The notes beneath the pieces are model-generated. The model was not told the origin of the DNA. It did no database searches and worked only from the letters and a program-made list of their open reading frames with translations. A stretch of 64,000 nt of DNA from Archangium sp. Lineage in GTDB: Bacteria > Myxococcota > Myxococcia > Myxococcales > Myxococcaceae. Each line of letters starts with the position of its first letter. Position 1 is the first letter of the stretch. A program made the translations under genes and the position numbers. Where the stretch lies: the NCBI GenBank assembly GCA_030695565.1, contig JAUYRZ010000085.1, positions 1 through 64,000 on the forward strand. Reading direction: 5' to 3'. Below, piece by piece: positions 51,088 to 60,929 of this stretch.

Positions 51088-52221
51088 TCAAGGCGCTGCG
51101 AGGAGGCCGCACTCGCGGAGGATCTCTTCGGTTTGCTGACCAATGGCGGGCGGCGGAACGATCGGCACGTCACCAAAACGCAACGGCGTACGAAGCCAGA
51201 TCACCCCACCCTCTTTCGCGAACACCCCACGCGCCTGGAGCTGTGGATCGTTCAGGAGCTCGTCACCTTCCAGCACCGGCTCCACGCAGAGATCGAGCGG
51301 CTTGAAGAGCGAGGCCCACTCGGCCTGCGTGCGCGAGGTGAAGATCTCCTCCAACTCAGCGCGGACCTTCTTGCCCCCTTCCCCCACGTCGTACGCGCCC
51401 TCGAGCAAGTCGGGCCGCTCGATCGCCGCGCACACGCCGGCGAAGAACTTGGGCTCGAGCGAACCCACCGCGAGGTACCGATCGTCCTTCGTCTTGTAGA
51501 GCCCGTAGCAGGCGAACCCGCCATTGAGCGCCTCCCGGCCGCGCGCCAGCGGGGTGCCTTCCGCGCCCATCAACAGCCGCGCCGCCAGGTGCATGTGCAG
51601 GAACGCCATCGAGCCATCAGTCATCGACACGTCGACGAAGCGGCCCTGGCCCGTCGAGTGACGTTCATGCAGCGCCGCGAGAATGCCCACGATCGCGAAC
51701 AGGCTGCCCCCGCCGATGTCGGCCATCTGCACGCCGGGCATCGCTGGCGCACCACCGTCGAGGCCGCCGTACGCGAGCGCTCCGGACCGCGCGATGTAGT
51801 TGAGATCGTGCCCCGCCTTCAGCCGATCCGGCCCCGTGTTTCCGTAGCCGCTGATGGAGCAGAAGATCAGCCGCGGGTTCTCTCGCGAGAGCACCTCGTA
51901 CCCGGCGCCGAGTCGATCGAGCACGCCGGGGCGGAAGCTCTCCACCAGCACGTCGTAGTGCTTCACCAGACCCTTGAGCGTGGCCACACCCTCGGGGGAC
52001 TTCAGATCCACCCCGATCGATCTCTTGTTGCGGTTGAGCCCCAGGAACAGCGCCGAGGTGTCGTCCTTCATCGGCGGCGAGTGGCGGGTGTAGTCACCTG
52101 AGCCGGGCTCCTCGAGCTTGTCGACCTGCGCGCCCAGGTCCGCGAGCACCAGCGTCGCGTAGGGGCCGGGCAACAGCCGGGAGAGATCGAGCACCTTCAG
52201 ACCTGCGAGCGGGAGCGACAC
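51088..52221 (-). CDS. CaiB/BaiF-family CoA-transferase (class III)
   Basis: I choose the GTG at 52221 because GGAGGT lies 5 nt upstream; an ATG 21 codons earlier is less likely. The 377-residue product begins 'VSLPLAGLKVLDLSRLLPGPYATLVLADLGAQVDKLEEPGSGDYTR', the family's opening, and has 'GLNRNKRSIGVDLKSPEG', 'SISGYGNTGPDRLKAGHDLNY', 'MADIGGGSLFAIVGILAAL' (the Asp that forms the CoA intermediate lies here) and 'DVSMTDGSMAFLHMH'. Such enzymes transfer CoA between carboxylic acids, often in acyl-CoA or racemisation steps (for example alpha-methylacyl-CoA racemase). The acid is not known. It is preceded by a hairpin terminator belonging to the SCP2 gene. Confidence 0.9.
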   Translation of the reverse strand: MSLPLAGLKVLDLSRLLPGPYATLVLADLGAQVDKLEEPGSGDYTRHSPPMKDDTSALFLGLNRNKRSIGVDLKSPEGVATLKGLVKHYDVLVESFRPGVLDRLGAGYEVLSRENPRLIFCSISGYGNTGPDRLKAGHDLNYIARSGALAYGGLDGGAPAMPGVQMADIGGGSLFAIVGILAALHERHSTGQGRFVDVSMTDGSMAFLHMHLAARLLMGAEGTPLARGREALNGGFACYGLYKTKDDRYLAVGSLEPKFFAGVCAAIERPDLLEGAYDVGEGGKKVRAELEEIFTSRTQAEWASLFKPLDLCVEPVLEGDELLNDPQLQARGVFAKEGGVIWLRTPLRFGDVPIVPPPAIGQQTEEILRECGLLAAP

Positions 52222-52235
52222 GTGTGACCTCCAAA

Positions 52236-52272
52236 TGAAAACGGCGCCCTCCCCGGTTCGGGAAGGAGCGCC
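52236..52272 (-). terminator. Hairpin terminator after the SCP2 gene
   Basis: On the minus strand, GGCGCTCCTTCCC (52272-52260) pairs with GGGGAGGGCGCC (52254-52243) across a 5-nt loop, with mismatches, followed by GTTTTC. It lies between the SCP2-domain gene's stop at 52298 and the CoA-transferase start. Confidence 0.6.
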
Positions 52273-52297
52273 GGTGTGACTCACGAAGACGCGAGTC

Positions 52298-52624
52298 TCA
52301 GCCCATCAGCTTGGCGAGCTTCATCGCCAGGCCCATGTCCATCGGCTTGAACTTCAGCTTGCCGGTCATGGCCGCGGTCTGCGCGGAGAGCTGCTTGCTG
52401 ATGATCTTCTCGAAGTCGGCCGCGGTCGCGGTGATCGTCATCTTCGACTCGCCGTTCGTGCCGCTGGTGACCCAGCCTTCCGACTTGGTGCAGTCGAGGG
52501 TCCACGCGCCGCCGCCGTCGCCGGTGATGTTGAAGTGGATGACGGCGTTGATGTCCTTGCCAATCTCCGGCTTCGCCGTGAGGCGGCTCGGAATCTCGGT
52601 CTCCAGAATGTCCTTCACAGCCAT
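52298..52624 (-). CDS. SCP2 sterol-binding domain protein
   Basis: 108 residues; the ATG at 52624 has GAGG 5 nt upstream and the longer frame is unlikely. This is a stand-alone SCP2 domain: 'INAVIHFNITGDGGGAWTLDCTKSEGWVT' (core strands), 'ESKMTITATAADFEKIISKQLSAQTAAMTGKLKFKPMDMGLAMKLAKLMG'. Small SCP2 domains bind lipids, sterols or acyl-CoA in a hydrophobic tunnel. The neighbouring CoA-transferase suggests the ligand may be an acyl-CoA, but that is inference. No signal peptide, so cytoplasmic. Confidence 0.9.
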   Translation of the reverse strand: MAVKDILETEIPSRLTAKPEIGKDINAVIHFNITGDGGGAWTLDCTKSEGWVTSGTNGESKMTITATAADFEKIISKQLSAQTAAMTGKLKFKPMDMGLAMKLAKLMG

Positions 52625-52703
52625 GGTTGCCTCGCTTGAGAAAAGGTACTGCGTTGACTTGAAAATCAACCGGCGCGGACCGTAATGACGCGGTCCTCCC
52701 CGG

Positions 52704-54647
52704 TCAAGGTATGGCGGCTTCCTTCGCCAACAGCTCTGCAAAATCGCCGATGGGCATCGCCTTGAGCTCTTCACCACCATGACGGCGGGGAGAAACCGAG
52801 CCCGCTTCCATGTCGCGATCACCGATCACGAGAATGAAGGGCACCTTGCGCATCTCGGCCTCGCGGATCTTCTTCTGCATCGACATGCCGCGATCGTCGA
52901 ACTCGACCTTGAAGCCCTTTGCGTTCAGGTCGGCTTCGATCTTCTTGCCGTAGGGCTCCTGGCGATCCGTCACGTTGACGATCACCGCCTGCGTCGGGGC
53001 GAGCCACGTGGGGAACACACCGGCGAAGTGTTCGATCAAGATGGCGATGAAGCGCTCGAAGCTGCCGTAGATCGCGCGGTGCAGCACGACCGGGCGGTGC
53101 TCTTTGTTGTCATCGCCCACGTAGGTGAGGTCGAACCGTTCGGCGGCGATGTAGTCGAGCTGCATCGTGCCCAGCTGCCACTTGCGGCCGATGCTGTCGG
53201 ACACCACGAAGTCGATCTTCGGCCCGTAGAACGCGCCGTCGCCGGGCTTGAGCTCGTAGTTGACCTTCATCTGCTCGAGGCACGACTTGAGCGCACCTTC
53301 GGCGCGATCCCACAGCTCGTCTGAGCCCAGCTTCTTCTCGGGGCGCGTAGAGAGCTTCGCTTCGTATTTCAAACCCACCGCGGCGTAGACGCGATCGAGC
53401 AGCTTCACAAAGCGGCTCACCTCGTCGGCGATCTGATCTTCACGCGCGTAGATGTGACCGTCGTCCTGCGCGAACTGGCGCACGCGCGTCAGGCCGCCCA
53501 GCGCTCCGGCCGCTTCGTTGCGGTGCAGCACGTCTTGCGAATGAAGGCGCAGGGGCAGCTCGCGGTAGCTGTGTTTGCCGAAGCCGTAGAAGACGTGGTG
53601 CGAGGGGCAGTTCATCGGCTTGACGCCGAAGTCGAGCTCGGACGTGTCGCTGTCCTGCACGAGGAACATGTTCTCCTTGTACTTGTCCCAGTGGCCGCTC
53701 TTCATCCACAGCTGCTTGTTGAAGAGCAGCGGCGTCTTGATCTCCACGTAGCCGTCTTCGCGCGTGAGCTTCCGCATCCAGTCGGACAGCGTCTGGTAGA
53801 GCGCCGTGCCTTTGGGCGTCCAGAAGGCGGCGCCGGGCGCGACGGGGTGGAAGTGGAAGAGATCGAGCTCGCGGCCCAGGCGGCGGTGATCGCGCTTGGC
53901 GGCCTCTTCACGCTGCTTCGTCCACGCCTCGAGCGCCTTCTTGTCGAAGAACGAGATGCCGTAGATGCGCTGGAGCTGCTCGCGGTTCTGATCGGCGCGC
54001 CAGTAGGCGCCCGACGCCGAGAGGATCTTGATCACCCCGACCTTGCCCGTCGACGGGCCGTGGGGCCCGAGGCAGAAGTCGATCCACTCGCCGTGTTGGT
54101 AGAGCGTGAGCGTCTTGGCGCCCTTCGCGACGATGTCGTGAACGATCTCGACCTTGAACTTCTCGCCCTTGCTCTCGAAGAGCTTCACCGCGTCGGCGGC
54201 GAGCACCTCGCTGCGCACGAAGGGCACGTCTTTGGCGACGATCTCGTTGGCGCGCTTCTCGATCGCCTCGAGCTCGTCGGGCGAGAACGGCGCCGGCTTG
54301 CCGTCACGCTCGCGGTAGAAGTCGTAATAAAAGCCCTCGTCGATCACCGGGCCGATCGTGACCTGCGTGCCGGGGAAGAGCTGCTGCACGGCGTCGGCGA
54401 CGATGTGCGCGGCGTCGTGGCGAGAGACCTCGAGCGCTTCAGGCGCCTTCGTCGTGAAGATCTGCAGCGACGCGTCGGCGTCGATGGCGCGCGACAGATC
54501 GGCCTCAAGGCCGTTCACCTTCGCGAAGACGGCCGCCTTCGCGAGCCCGGGGCCAATGTGGTTCTTGACGAAATCAAAGACAGAGATGCCAGCGTCGGCT
54601 TCTTTTTTCGAGCCGTCGGGCAACGTGATCGTGACGAGAGCACCCAT
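52704..54647 (-). CDS. thrS: Threonyl-tRNA synthetase
   Basis: 647 residues, a full class II ThrRS. The N-terminal TGS domain lies at about 1-63 ('[20 protein letters not shown]'). The editing domain has the HxxxH motif 'RHDAAHI' near 76. The catalytic core has '[12 protein letters not shown]' (ATP/zinc-binding) and the zinc-ligand region, then '[18 protein letters not shown]' (motif 3). The C-terminal HGTP anticodon domain is '[24 protein letters not shown]'. The enzyme charges tRNA-Thr and edits Ser-tRNA-Thr. The leader (54648-54764) holds a long hairpin but no recognisable T-box (see the separate entry). Length is normal. Confidence 0.97.
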   Translation of the reverse strand: MGALVTITLPDGSKKEADAGISVFDFVKNHIGPGLAKAAVFAKVNGLEADLSRAIDADASLQIFTTKAPEALEVSRHDAAHIVADAVQQLFPGTQVTIGPVIDEGFYYDFYRERDGKPAPFSPDELEAIEKRANEIVAKDVPFVRSEVLAADAVKLFESKGEKFKVEIVHDIVAKGAKTLTLYQHGEWIDFCLGPHGPSTGKVGVIKILSASGAYWRADQNREQLQRIYGISFFDKKALEAWTKQREEAAKRDHRRLGRELDLFHFHPVAPGAAFWTPKGTALYQTLSDWMRKLTREDGYVEIKTPLLFNKQLWMKSGHWDKYKENMFLVQDSDTSELDFGVKPMNCPSHHVFYGFGKHSYRELPLRLHSQDVLHRNEAAGALGGLTRVRQFAQDDGHIYAREDQIADEVSRFVKLLDRVYAAVGLKYEAKLSTRPEKKLGSDELWDRAEGALKSCLEQMKVNYELKPGDGAFYGPKIDFVVSDSIGRKWQLGTMQLDYIAAERFDLTYVGDDNKEHRPVVLHRAIYGSFERFIAILIEHFAGVFPTWLAPTQAVIVNVTDRQEPYGKKIEADLNAKGFKVEFDDRGMSMQKKIREAEMRKVPFILVIGDRDMEAGSVSPRRHGGEELKAMPIGDFAELLAKEAAIP

Positions 54648-54714
54648 GATGGGGCCTCCTTAGCGTCTGCAAGGATGGAGAGCAGCGGGAAACACGCAGC
54701 GAGGAGAAGCAACT

Positions 54715-54759
54715 CAGCCGGAGGAGCAGCTCTTTTCTGAGAGCTGCTCACTCCGGCTG
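54715..54759. repeat. Long near-perfect inverted repeat between tRNA-Val and thrS
   Basis: CAGCCGGAGGAGCAGCTC (54715-54732) pairs with GAGCTGCTCACTCCGGCTG (54741-54759), an 18-bp stem with a single bulged base and an 8-nt loop (TTTTCTGA). On the minus strand it starts 5 nt after the 3' end of tRNA-Val and lies upstream of thrS. It could terminate or process the tRNA transcript, or fold in the thrS leader; no clean T-tract follows, which weakens the terminator reading. Confidence 0.8.
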
Positions 54760-54764
54760 ACGAG

Positions 54765-54836
54765 TGCGTCCTGCTGGTCTCGAACCAGCGACCCCCACCG
54801 TGTCAAGGTGGTGCTCTACCGCTGAGCTAAGGACGC
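54765..54836 (-). tRNA. tRNA-Val (GAC anticodon)
   Basis: On the minus strand: acceptor GCGTCCT/AGGACGC with discriminator A, D arm GCTC/GAGC, anticodon stem CCACC/GGTGG with loop TTGACAC (anticodon GAC), T arm GCTGG/CCAGC with TTCGAGA. 72 nt, CCA not encoded. Confidence 0.96.
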
Positions 54837-54908
54837 GAACCGCGGCGGCTTGTATCGATCGCCATCCGCAACTGTCAAGAACGCAGTACACGCAACGGCC
54901 GACTGATC

Positions 54909-55532
54909 ATGAGTCTCCTCCCTGACAGCGCCACGTTTCACGAGCGGGTTCAGGACTGCTTCGTCGCCTACCGGGGCCACGGCGTCAGTCTGTCCGCGGT
55001 CGATTTGCAGCTGCTCGACGCCTGGGCGGAGCTCGAAGTGCCCTTCGAGGTGATCGCCCGCGGCCTGCGCAAAGCCGCCGAAGCCGCCTTGTGGGACGCC
55101 GCCGAGGGGCAAGGGCGCCTGCGAAGCCTCAAGGCGGCCCGCCGTGACGTCGAGTCGGAGATCAGCAAGTTCGTGGCCAGAACGGCGGGTCGCACCGAAA
55201 GCCCCACCACGAAGGCGCCAGAGCCCTTCCACCTCACTCGCCACAAGAAGCTGGTGGCCACGGTCAAGAAGATCACGAAGCCCGGCGTGCCTGCCTGGGT
55301 GGAGCGGCTCCCGGTGCCCGACGACTTCGGCGGCGGCGATCGGCAGGAGCTGCTGGTCTTCAACCTCCTCTTGCGCGCCCTGCCCTTTCCCCGGCGTTCG
55401 AGTCTCTTGCGTGAAGCCCGCCTGGTGGTGGAGAAGGTCTCTGCGATGTCGGCGGCCACCAGGCGTGAGTCGTTGCGGTTTCATCGCGCCGCGCTGGTGC
55501 GGCAGGCGTGGTCGATGCCCGCCTTGTGGTGA
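54909..55532 (+). CDS. Protein of unknown function upstream of a DnaC-like loader
   Basis: 207 residues, no signal peptide. It is alpha-rich with many Arg and Lys. The first 75 residues have 'FHERVQDCFVAYRGHGVSLSAVDLQLLDAWAELEVPFEVIARGLRKAAEAALWDAAEGQGRLRSLKAARRD', which reads as a winged-helix or DnaD-like pattern of helices. The middle has 'ARTAGRTESPTTKAPEP' as a linker, and the end is 'RHKKLVATVKKITKPGVPAWVERL' and 'RRESLRFHRAALVRQAWSMPALW'. A replication-linked role (as DnaD/DnaB-type co-loaders are to DnaC-like ATPases) is suggested only by its neighbour, 11 nt downstream. The family itself is unrecognised. Confidence 0.65.
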   Translation: MSLLPDSATFHERVQDCFVAYRGHGVSLSAVDLQLLDAWAELEVPFEVIARGLRKAAEAALWDAAEGQGRLRSLKAARRDVESEISKFVARTAGRTESPTTKAPEPFHLTRHKKLVATVKKITKPGVPAWVERLPVPDDFGGGDRQELLVFNLLLRALPFPRRSSLLREARLVVEKVSAMSAATRRESLRFHRAALVRQAWSMPALW

Positions 55533-55543
55533 GGAGTTCGAAC

Positions 55544-56395
55544 GTGGCGAACGCGACTGACGCAGGCGGCATGACCTTCGAGCGCGTGGGCGACTACGCC
55601 GCCGCCCGCCCCACGCTCTCTCTCGCCGACTGCCCCGACTGCAACGGCACCGGCCTGATGCGCACCAAGACGCAGCAGAACGGCCGCGAGTACGAGATCG
55701 TCTCGCCCTGCCCGCGCGCGCTCTTGCAGCACCGGGCCAACAGCTTCAACGCGGCCCGCCTGCCCGCCGTGCAGTCAGGGGCCACCTTCGAGTCGTACAA
55801 GCCGTCGAACGCCGAGCAACACCGCGCGCTCCAGGTCGCCAAGGAGTTCGCCTTTCGCTGGCCCGCGCTGCGCGGCTTCGTGCTCAGCGGCCCGGTGGGC
55901 ACCGGCAAGACGCACCTGCTGAGCGCCACGCTCAAGCACCTGTCGATCGAGCTGGGCGTGAAGGTCACCTACGTCGAGATCAGCCTGCTCTACTCGCAGA
56001 TTCGCCGCGGCTTTCAGGACGGCAAGTCGGGCGGTGAGATCATCGGCCCGCTCTCGCAGGTCGACGTGCTGGCCCTCGATGAGCTGGGCAAAGGCCGCGG
56101 CAGCCAGTTCGAGCTGGAGACGCTCGATGAGCTGATCGCCCGCCGCTACAACGCCGGCAAGGTGACGCTCTTCGCCACCAACTACTCGCTCAAGCCGCCC
56201 GAAGAACGGGCGCAACGCGGCTACTTCGGCACGGAGACGGCGCTGGAGGCGGGGAAAGACTCGAAGCTGCTGTGCGATCGCGTGGGCGACCGCATCTACA
56301 GCCGCCTCTGCGAGATGTGCGACTTCGTCGAGTTCCCGGGCGCCACGCCCGACATGCGGCGCAGCCCGTCGATGGCCGGGCGCAAGCGCCCCTGA
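55544..56395 (+). CDS. DnaC/IstB-like AAA+ ATPase
   Basis: GTG at 55544 is used (AGGAG about 7 nt upstream, 11 nt after the preceding stop). 283 residues. The N-terminus has a small Cys motif 'LADCPDCNGTGL' (C30, C33). The ATPase domain has Walker A GPVGTGKT (116-123), Walker B 'VLALDELGKG' (about 183), sensor I 'VTLFATNYS' and 'LCDRVGDRIYSRLCEMC' (arginine-finger region). DnaC and IstB-like ATPases load replicative helicases or assist transposases. There is no transposase nearby, so helicase loading with the partner gene just upstream is more likely. It converges on the cytochrome gene, 1 nt apart. Confidence 0.85.
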   Translation: MANATDAGGMTFERVGDYAAARPTLSLADCPDCNGTGLMRTKTQQNGREYEIVSPCPRALLQHRANSFNAARLPAVQSGATFESYKPSNAEQHRALQVAKEFAFRWPALRGFVLSGPVGTGKTHLLSATLKHLSIELGVKVTYVEISLLYSQIRRGFQDGKSGGEIIGPLSQVDVLALDELGKGRGSQFELETLDELIARRYNAGKVTLFATNYSLKPPEERAQRGYFGTETALEAGKDSKLLCDRVGDRIYSRLCEMCDFVEFPGATPDMRRSPSMAGRKRP

Positions 56396-56396
56396 A

Positions 56397-56834
56397 TCAC
56401 TTCGCGCCGCTGCAGATCCAGTCCTTGAGGAGCTTCTTCTCTTCGGCGGTGAGCACCGTCGAGTCGTTGGGCATCTTGCCGTAGACGTTCTCGCCCTTGG
56501 GGCCGGTGCGGCCGGCCGTAGCGCCACCGATCACCTTGAGCCACAACGCGCTGTTCGAGAGCGACTTCGGCTCGACCACCAACAGCGTGGCGCCCGTGCC
56601 CGCGTAGAGCGACTTCTTGCCCACGATGGCCGCGGTCTTCTCGGCGGTCGTGTAGTCGCCGTAGCTGTAGTTCGCCTCGTGGCAGGTCTTGCACTTGGTA
56701 TCGAAGACCGCCTGGACGTTGGTGCCCAGCGTGGCCGCGGCCGGGCTCGCGTCACACGTGACTTCCGGGTCGCCCATGGGACCGCACGAGAGGAGACCAC
56801 CAACCACACCGATTCCGAGAATGAGCTTCTTCAT
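56397..56834 (-). CDS. Mono-heme cytochrome c-like lipoprotein
   Basis: 145 residues. ATG at 56834 gives a lipoprotein signal with lipobox LLSC (C17), followed by a cytochrome c-type core: the heme motif CKTCH at 48-52, then 'YGKMPND' (about 118-124), where the Met is a good axial ligand. One heme is predicted. An N-terminal Cys pair (C17 lipid, C27) flanks it. It would sit on the periplasmic side of a membrane and carry electrons; no partner enzyme is adjacent. The divergent gene at 56892 starts 57 nt away. Confidence 0.85.
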   Translation of the reverse strand: MKKLILGIGVVGGLLSCGPMGDPEVTCDASPAAATLGTNVQAVFDTKCKTCHEANYSYGDYTTAEKTAAIVGKKSLYAGTGATLLVVEPKSLSNSALWLKVIGGATAGRTGPKGENVYGKMPNDSTVLTAEEKKLLKDWICSGAK

Positions 56835-56891
56835 GAGGGCGGCGACCATACCCAATTCCGGGCGGCCGTCGAACCGGAGTAAGTCGCGGCC

Positions 56892-57539
56892 ATGCGATGG
56901 CGCGTGTTGGGCCCGGTGCTGGGGGTGATCCTTCTCGGGGCGATCGTCTTTTCGATGTGGCCCAGCGCGCCGGTGGTGGTGGCCGCTCCTGAAACGGATC
57001 CTCCGGTGGTGGTGGCCGCTGCGCCTGCGCCACGGGCGGCGGTCCCTTCCAACGCGGTGCCGGTGGTGGCGGCGTCCGCTCCCGTCACCCCGAAAGCGAT
57101 CGCTCCTGCCCCTTCCGGCACGGCCGAGGTCGGGCAGCTCGACCCCGAGCCCGATCCGTTTCAGCTCCAGGCGCTCGGGCTGGGGCCGGAGGACATCGAG
57201 CCCCTCGATGGGGGCGTGCTGCACGAGCTGACCCGCGACGGGATCAAGGGCGCCATCACCGCCGAGCTTCCGCAGATTCGCGAGTGCTACGGCGGCTGGC
57301 TGCAGCAGAACCCGAAGCTGAGCGGGAAGATGAAGGTGCAGTTCACCATCGCGGAGATCCCCGGGCGTGATCGCGCCAAAGTCATGCGCGTGGAGATTGC
57401 GGATGGCGGCATGGGCCACGTGGCGATGGAGGGCTGCGTGCGCAACGTGGTTAAGGCGATTCGGTTCGAGAAGCCCGCGGGTGGGGAGACTCGGGTGACG
57501 TATCCGCTCTCGTTCGAGGCGCCGGAGGACAGTCTGTAA
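56892..57539 (+). CDS. AgmX/PglI C-terminal domain protein (TonB-like)
   Basis: 215 residues. An N-terminal signal anchor (about 5-23, 'VLGPVLGVILLGAIVFSMW') is followed by a Pro/Ala/Val-rich periplasmic linker (about 24-85) and a C-terminal domain (about 110-210): 'IKGAITAELPQIRECYGGWLQQNPKLSGKMKVQFTIAEIPG...GCVRNVVKAIRFEKPAGGETRVTYPLSF'. The 'IRECY...' and '...C...V.F' landmarks are those of the AgmX/PglI domain, known in gliding-related myxobacterial proteins and in TonB-like linkers. The two Cys (RECY and EGCV) could pair. A role in energising or anchoring an envelope complex is inferred; no gliding operon is present. Confidence 0.8.
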   Translation: MRWRVLGPVLGVILLGAIVFSMWPSAPVVVAAPETDPPVVVAAAPAPRAAVPSNAVPVVAASAPVTPKAIAPAPSGTAEVGQLDPEPDPFQLQALGLGPEDIEPLDGGVLHELTRDGIKGAITAELPQIRECYGGWLQQNPKLSGKMKVQFTIAEIPGRDRAKVMRVEIADGGMGHVAMEGCVRNVVKAIRFEKPAGGETRVTYPLSFEAPEDSL

Positions 57540-57540
57540 G

Positions 57541-57575
57541 CCCTCTCCCCAACCCTCTCCCCCCGGGGAGAGGGA
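57541..57575. repeat. REP-like palindrome copy, partial
   Basis: CCCTCTCCCC repeated twice, then GGGGAGAGGGAG. It shares the arms of the dispersed repeat but lacks the CGGGGTGAGGGG tail. It lies between the AgmX-like gene and the groEL terminator. Confidence 0.6.
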
Positions 57576-57610
57576 GTTCGGTTCGGGGTCGGCGTTTGGC
57601 GTTTGGCGCT

Positions 57611-57651
57611 AAAAATGACGACGCCCCGCTCCAGTGAAGGAGCGAGGCGCC
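57611..57651 (-). terminator. Intrinsic terminator of groEL
   Basis: On the minus strand GCGCCTCGCTCC (57650-57639) pairs with GGAGCGGGGCGT (57632-57621) across a 6-nt loop, followed by CGTCATTTTTAG, with five T. It lies 26 nt after the groEL stop. Confidence 0.8.
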
Positions 57652-57676
57652 GGTTTACTGCCGTGAGCTCAGTGGC

Positions 57677-59414
<1,738 letters not shown>

Positions 59415-59422
59415 CCCGCCCC

Positions 59423-59827
59423 TCAATTGCTGGGAGGGGACGCCGTGGCGAAGCCGACGAGATCCAGCAGCTTGGAGAGTTCGAGGGGTTTGCTCAAGGT
59501 GAGCGCGACGCCCTGGCGCATGCCCTTGTCGAGCACCCTGTCGCTGCCGAACGCGGTCATCATGATCACCGGCACGTTCTTGTGCTTGTCGAGCTGGTGG
59601 ATCTGGCGGGTGAAGTCGATGCCATCGATGTGCGGCATCATCAGGTCGGTGATCACCAGGCGAATCTCGTCTTCGGCCTGGAGCAGCTCCAGCCCCCGTA
59701 CGGGGTTGCTCGCCGCGAGCACGCGATAGCCGTTTCGGCGCAGAAAGGTGCCGAGCAGGTTCAACGTCGCCTCGTCGTCATCAACCACGAGGATGCTGAT
59801 GACGGGCCGCCCGGCTTCCAGCGTCAT
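59423..59827 (-). CDS. Single-domain response regulator
   Basis: 134 residues, a receiver domain only. The acidic pair lies in 'ILVVDDDEATL' (D16-D18), the phospho-acceptor Asp is D61 in 'LVITDLMMPHIDG', the Thr is in 'VIMMTAFGSD', and the Lys is in 'LSKPLEL'. There is no output domain, as in CheY-type proteins, so it should act by binding a partner. The ATG at 59827 is divergent from the TPR-zincin gene (48 nt apart). No histidine kinase is adjacent, so it is an orphan. Confidence 0.92.
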   Translation of the reverse strand: MTLEAGRPVISILVVDDDEATLNLLGTFLRRNGYRVLAASNPVRGLELLQAEDEIRLVITDLMMPHIDGIDFTRQIHQLDKHKNVPVIMMTAFGSDRVLDKGMRQGVALTLSKPLELSKLLDLVGFATASPPSN

Positions 59828-59875
59828 GATTCGGGAGCGATAACACGGAAGCGTTCGGACTGGTATGAGCCCTTC

Positions 59876-60901
59876 ATGCCGAGCACGGTAGATCAGGCGC
59901 TGGAGATGGCTGAGCAGGCACTGGAAGACGGGGAGTTCGAAGACACCGTCACGCTCGCCGACAAGGCGCTCGAGCTGAGCCCCAACGATCCCGACGCGCT
60001 GCACCTCAAGGGTCTGGCGCTGGGCAGCCTGGGGGAGTTCGAGGCCGCCGATGAAGCGCTGGCCGCGGTGCTCGCGCAGGAGCCGCACAACGTCACCCTG
60101 CTGCTCGACGCCGCCGACGTGAAGATCCGCGAGCCGGGTGACGATCGGGAACGCATCGAAGAAGGCCTCGAGCTGCTCAAACGCGCCGAACGTCACGCGA
60201 AGAACGACGAGGCCGCGGCCATTCAGCTCGAGCTGCTGCGCGGCATCGCGATGAACCAGTTGGGCGAGTTCGAGGCGGCGCTCGATTCGTTCGCCCGCGT
60301 GCTCCACCTCGATCCCGAACACGGAGAAGCGCTGCTCGAGCGTGCGGTGGGCTTGTTCGAGCAGGGCCAGTTCCAGGAAGCGAAGAAGGGCTTCGAGAAG
60401 CTCAACAAGGAGTTCCCCGAAGAGCCCTGGTCGTTTCACTACCTGGGGCTGCTGGCCGAGCGGCGTGGGGAAGACCCCGAGCCGTGGTTCAAAAGAGCGC
60501 GCGCGCTCGACCCCGACGAGTTCCCCCCGCCGACGCACCTGTCGACCGCGGAGTTCGACGCCGCGGTGGCCGACGCGATCGCAGCGCTGCCCGATCACGC
60601 GCGGCCGCATCTGGGCAACGCGGTGATCTCCGTCGAGCCGTTGCCCACCGACGAAGAGATCAAAGAAGGCCTGTCACCGACCATCCTCGGGGTGTTCGCG
60701 GGCACCCCCATCGACGAGCGGCTCGACATGCACGCGGAGCATCAGCAGACCGTGCGCATCACCCTCTTCCAGAAGAACCTCGAGCGGTTTGCGCGCTCTC
60801 GTGAAGAGCTGCTCGAAGAGATCCGCATCACGGTGCTGCATGAAGTCGGTCACCTGCTGGGGCTCGATGAAGACGAGCTGTACGAGCGCGGCCTCGACTG
60901 A
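59876..60901 (+). CDS. TPR protein fused to a C-terminal zincin metallopeptidase domain
   Basis: 341 residues. The ATG at 59876 is chosen since the upstream frame runs antisense to the response regulator. The N-terminal 210 residues hold about five TPR units ('ALEMAEQALEDGEFEDTVTLADKALELSPNDPDALHLKGLALG' and others). The last 100 residues are a metallopeptidase of the minimal zincin type: 'PTILGVFAGTPIDERLD' precedes 'ITVLHEVGHLLGLDEDEL', giving HEVGH at 322-326 and an acidic residue near 331-332 as the third ligand. Such domains (MMP-like, TTHA0227 type) are usually 115-135 residues stand-alone; here one is tethered to TPRs. Cytoplasmic. It ends 28 nt before tRNA-Sec. Confidence 0.85.
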   Translation: MPSTVDQALEMAEQALEDGEFEDTVTLADKALELSPNDPDALHLKGLALGSLGEFEAADEALAAVLAQEPHNVTLLLDAADVKIREPGDDRERIEEGLELLKRAERHAKNDEAAAIQLELLRGIAMNQLGEFEAALDSFARVLHLDPEHGEALLERAVGLFEQGQFQEAKKGFEKLNKEFPEEPWSFHYLGLLAERRGEDPEPWFKRARALDPDEFPPPTHLSTAEFDAAVADAIAALPDHARPHLGNAVISVEPLPTDEEIKEGLSPTILGVFAGTPIDERLDMHAEHQQTVRITLFQKNLERFARSREELLEEIRITVLHEVGHLLGLDEDELYERGLD

Positions 60902-60929
60902 GCACCCGGTCCGGACTACGAGCGAAGGC

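Noticed and set aside
54648-54764. A T-box riboswitch in front of thrS
   Set aside because: No T-box sequence, specifier loop or antiterminator pattern seen; only a simple hairpin and the adjacent tRNA-Val explain the structure.
55544-56395. The IstB helper of an IS21-type transposon
   Set aside because: No IstA transposase or inverted repeats are near, and the gene is paired with a different protein; a replication-loader role fits better.
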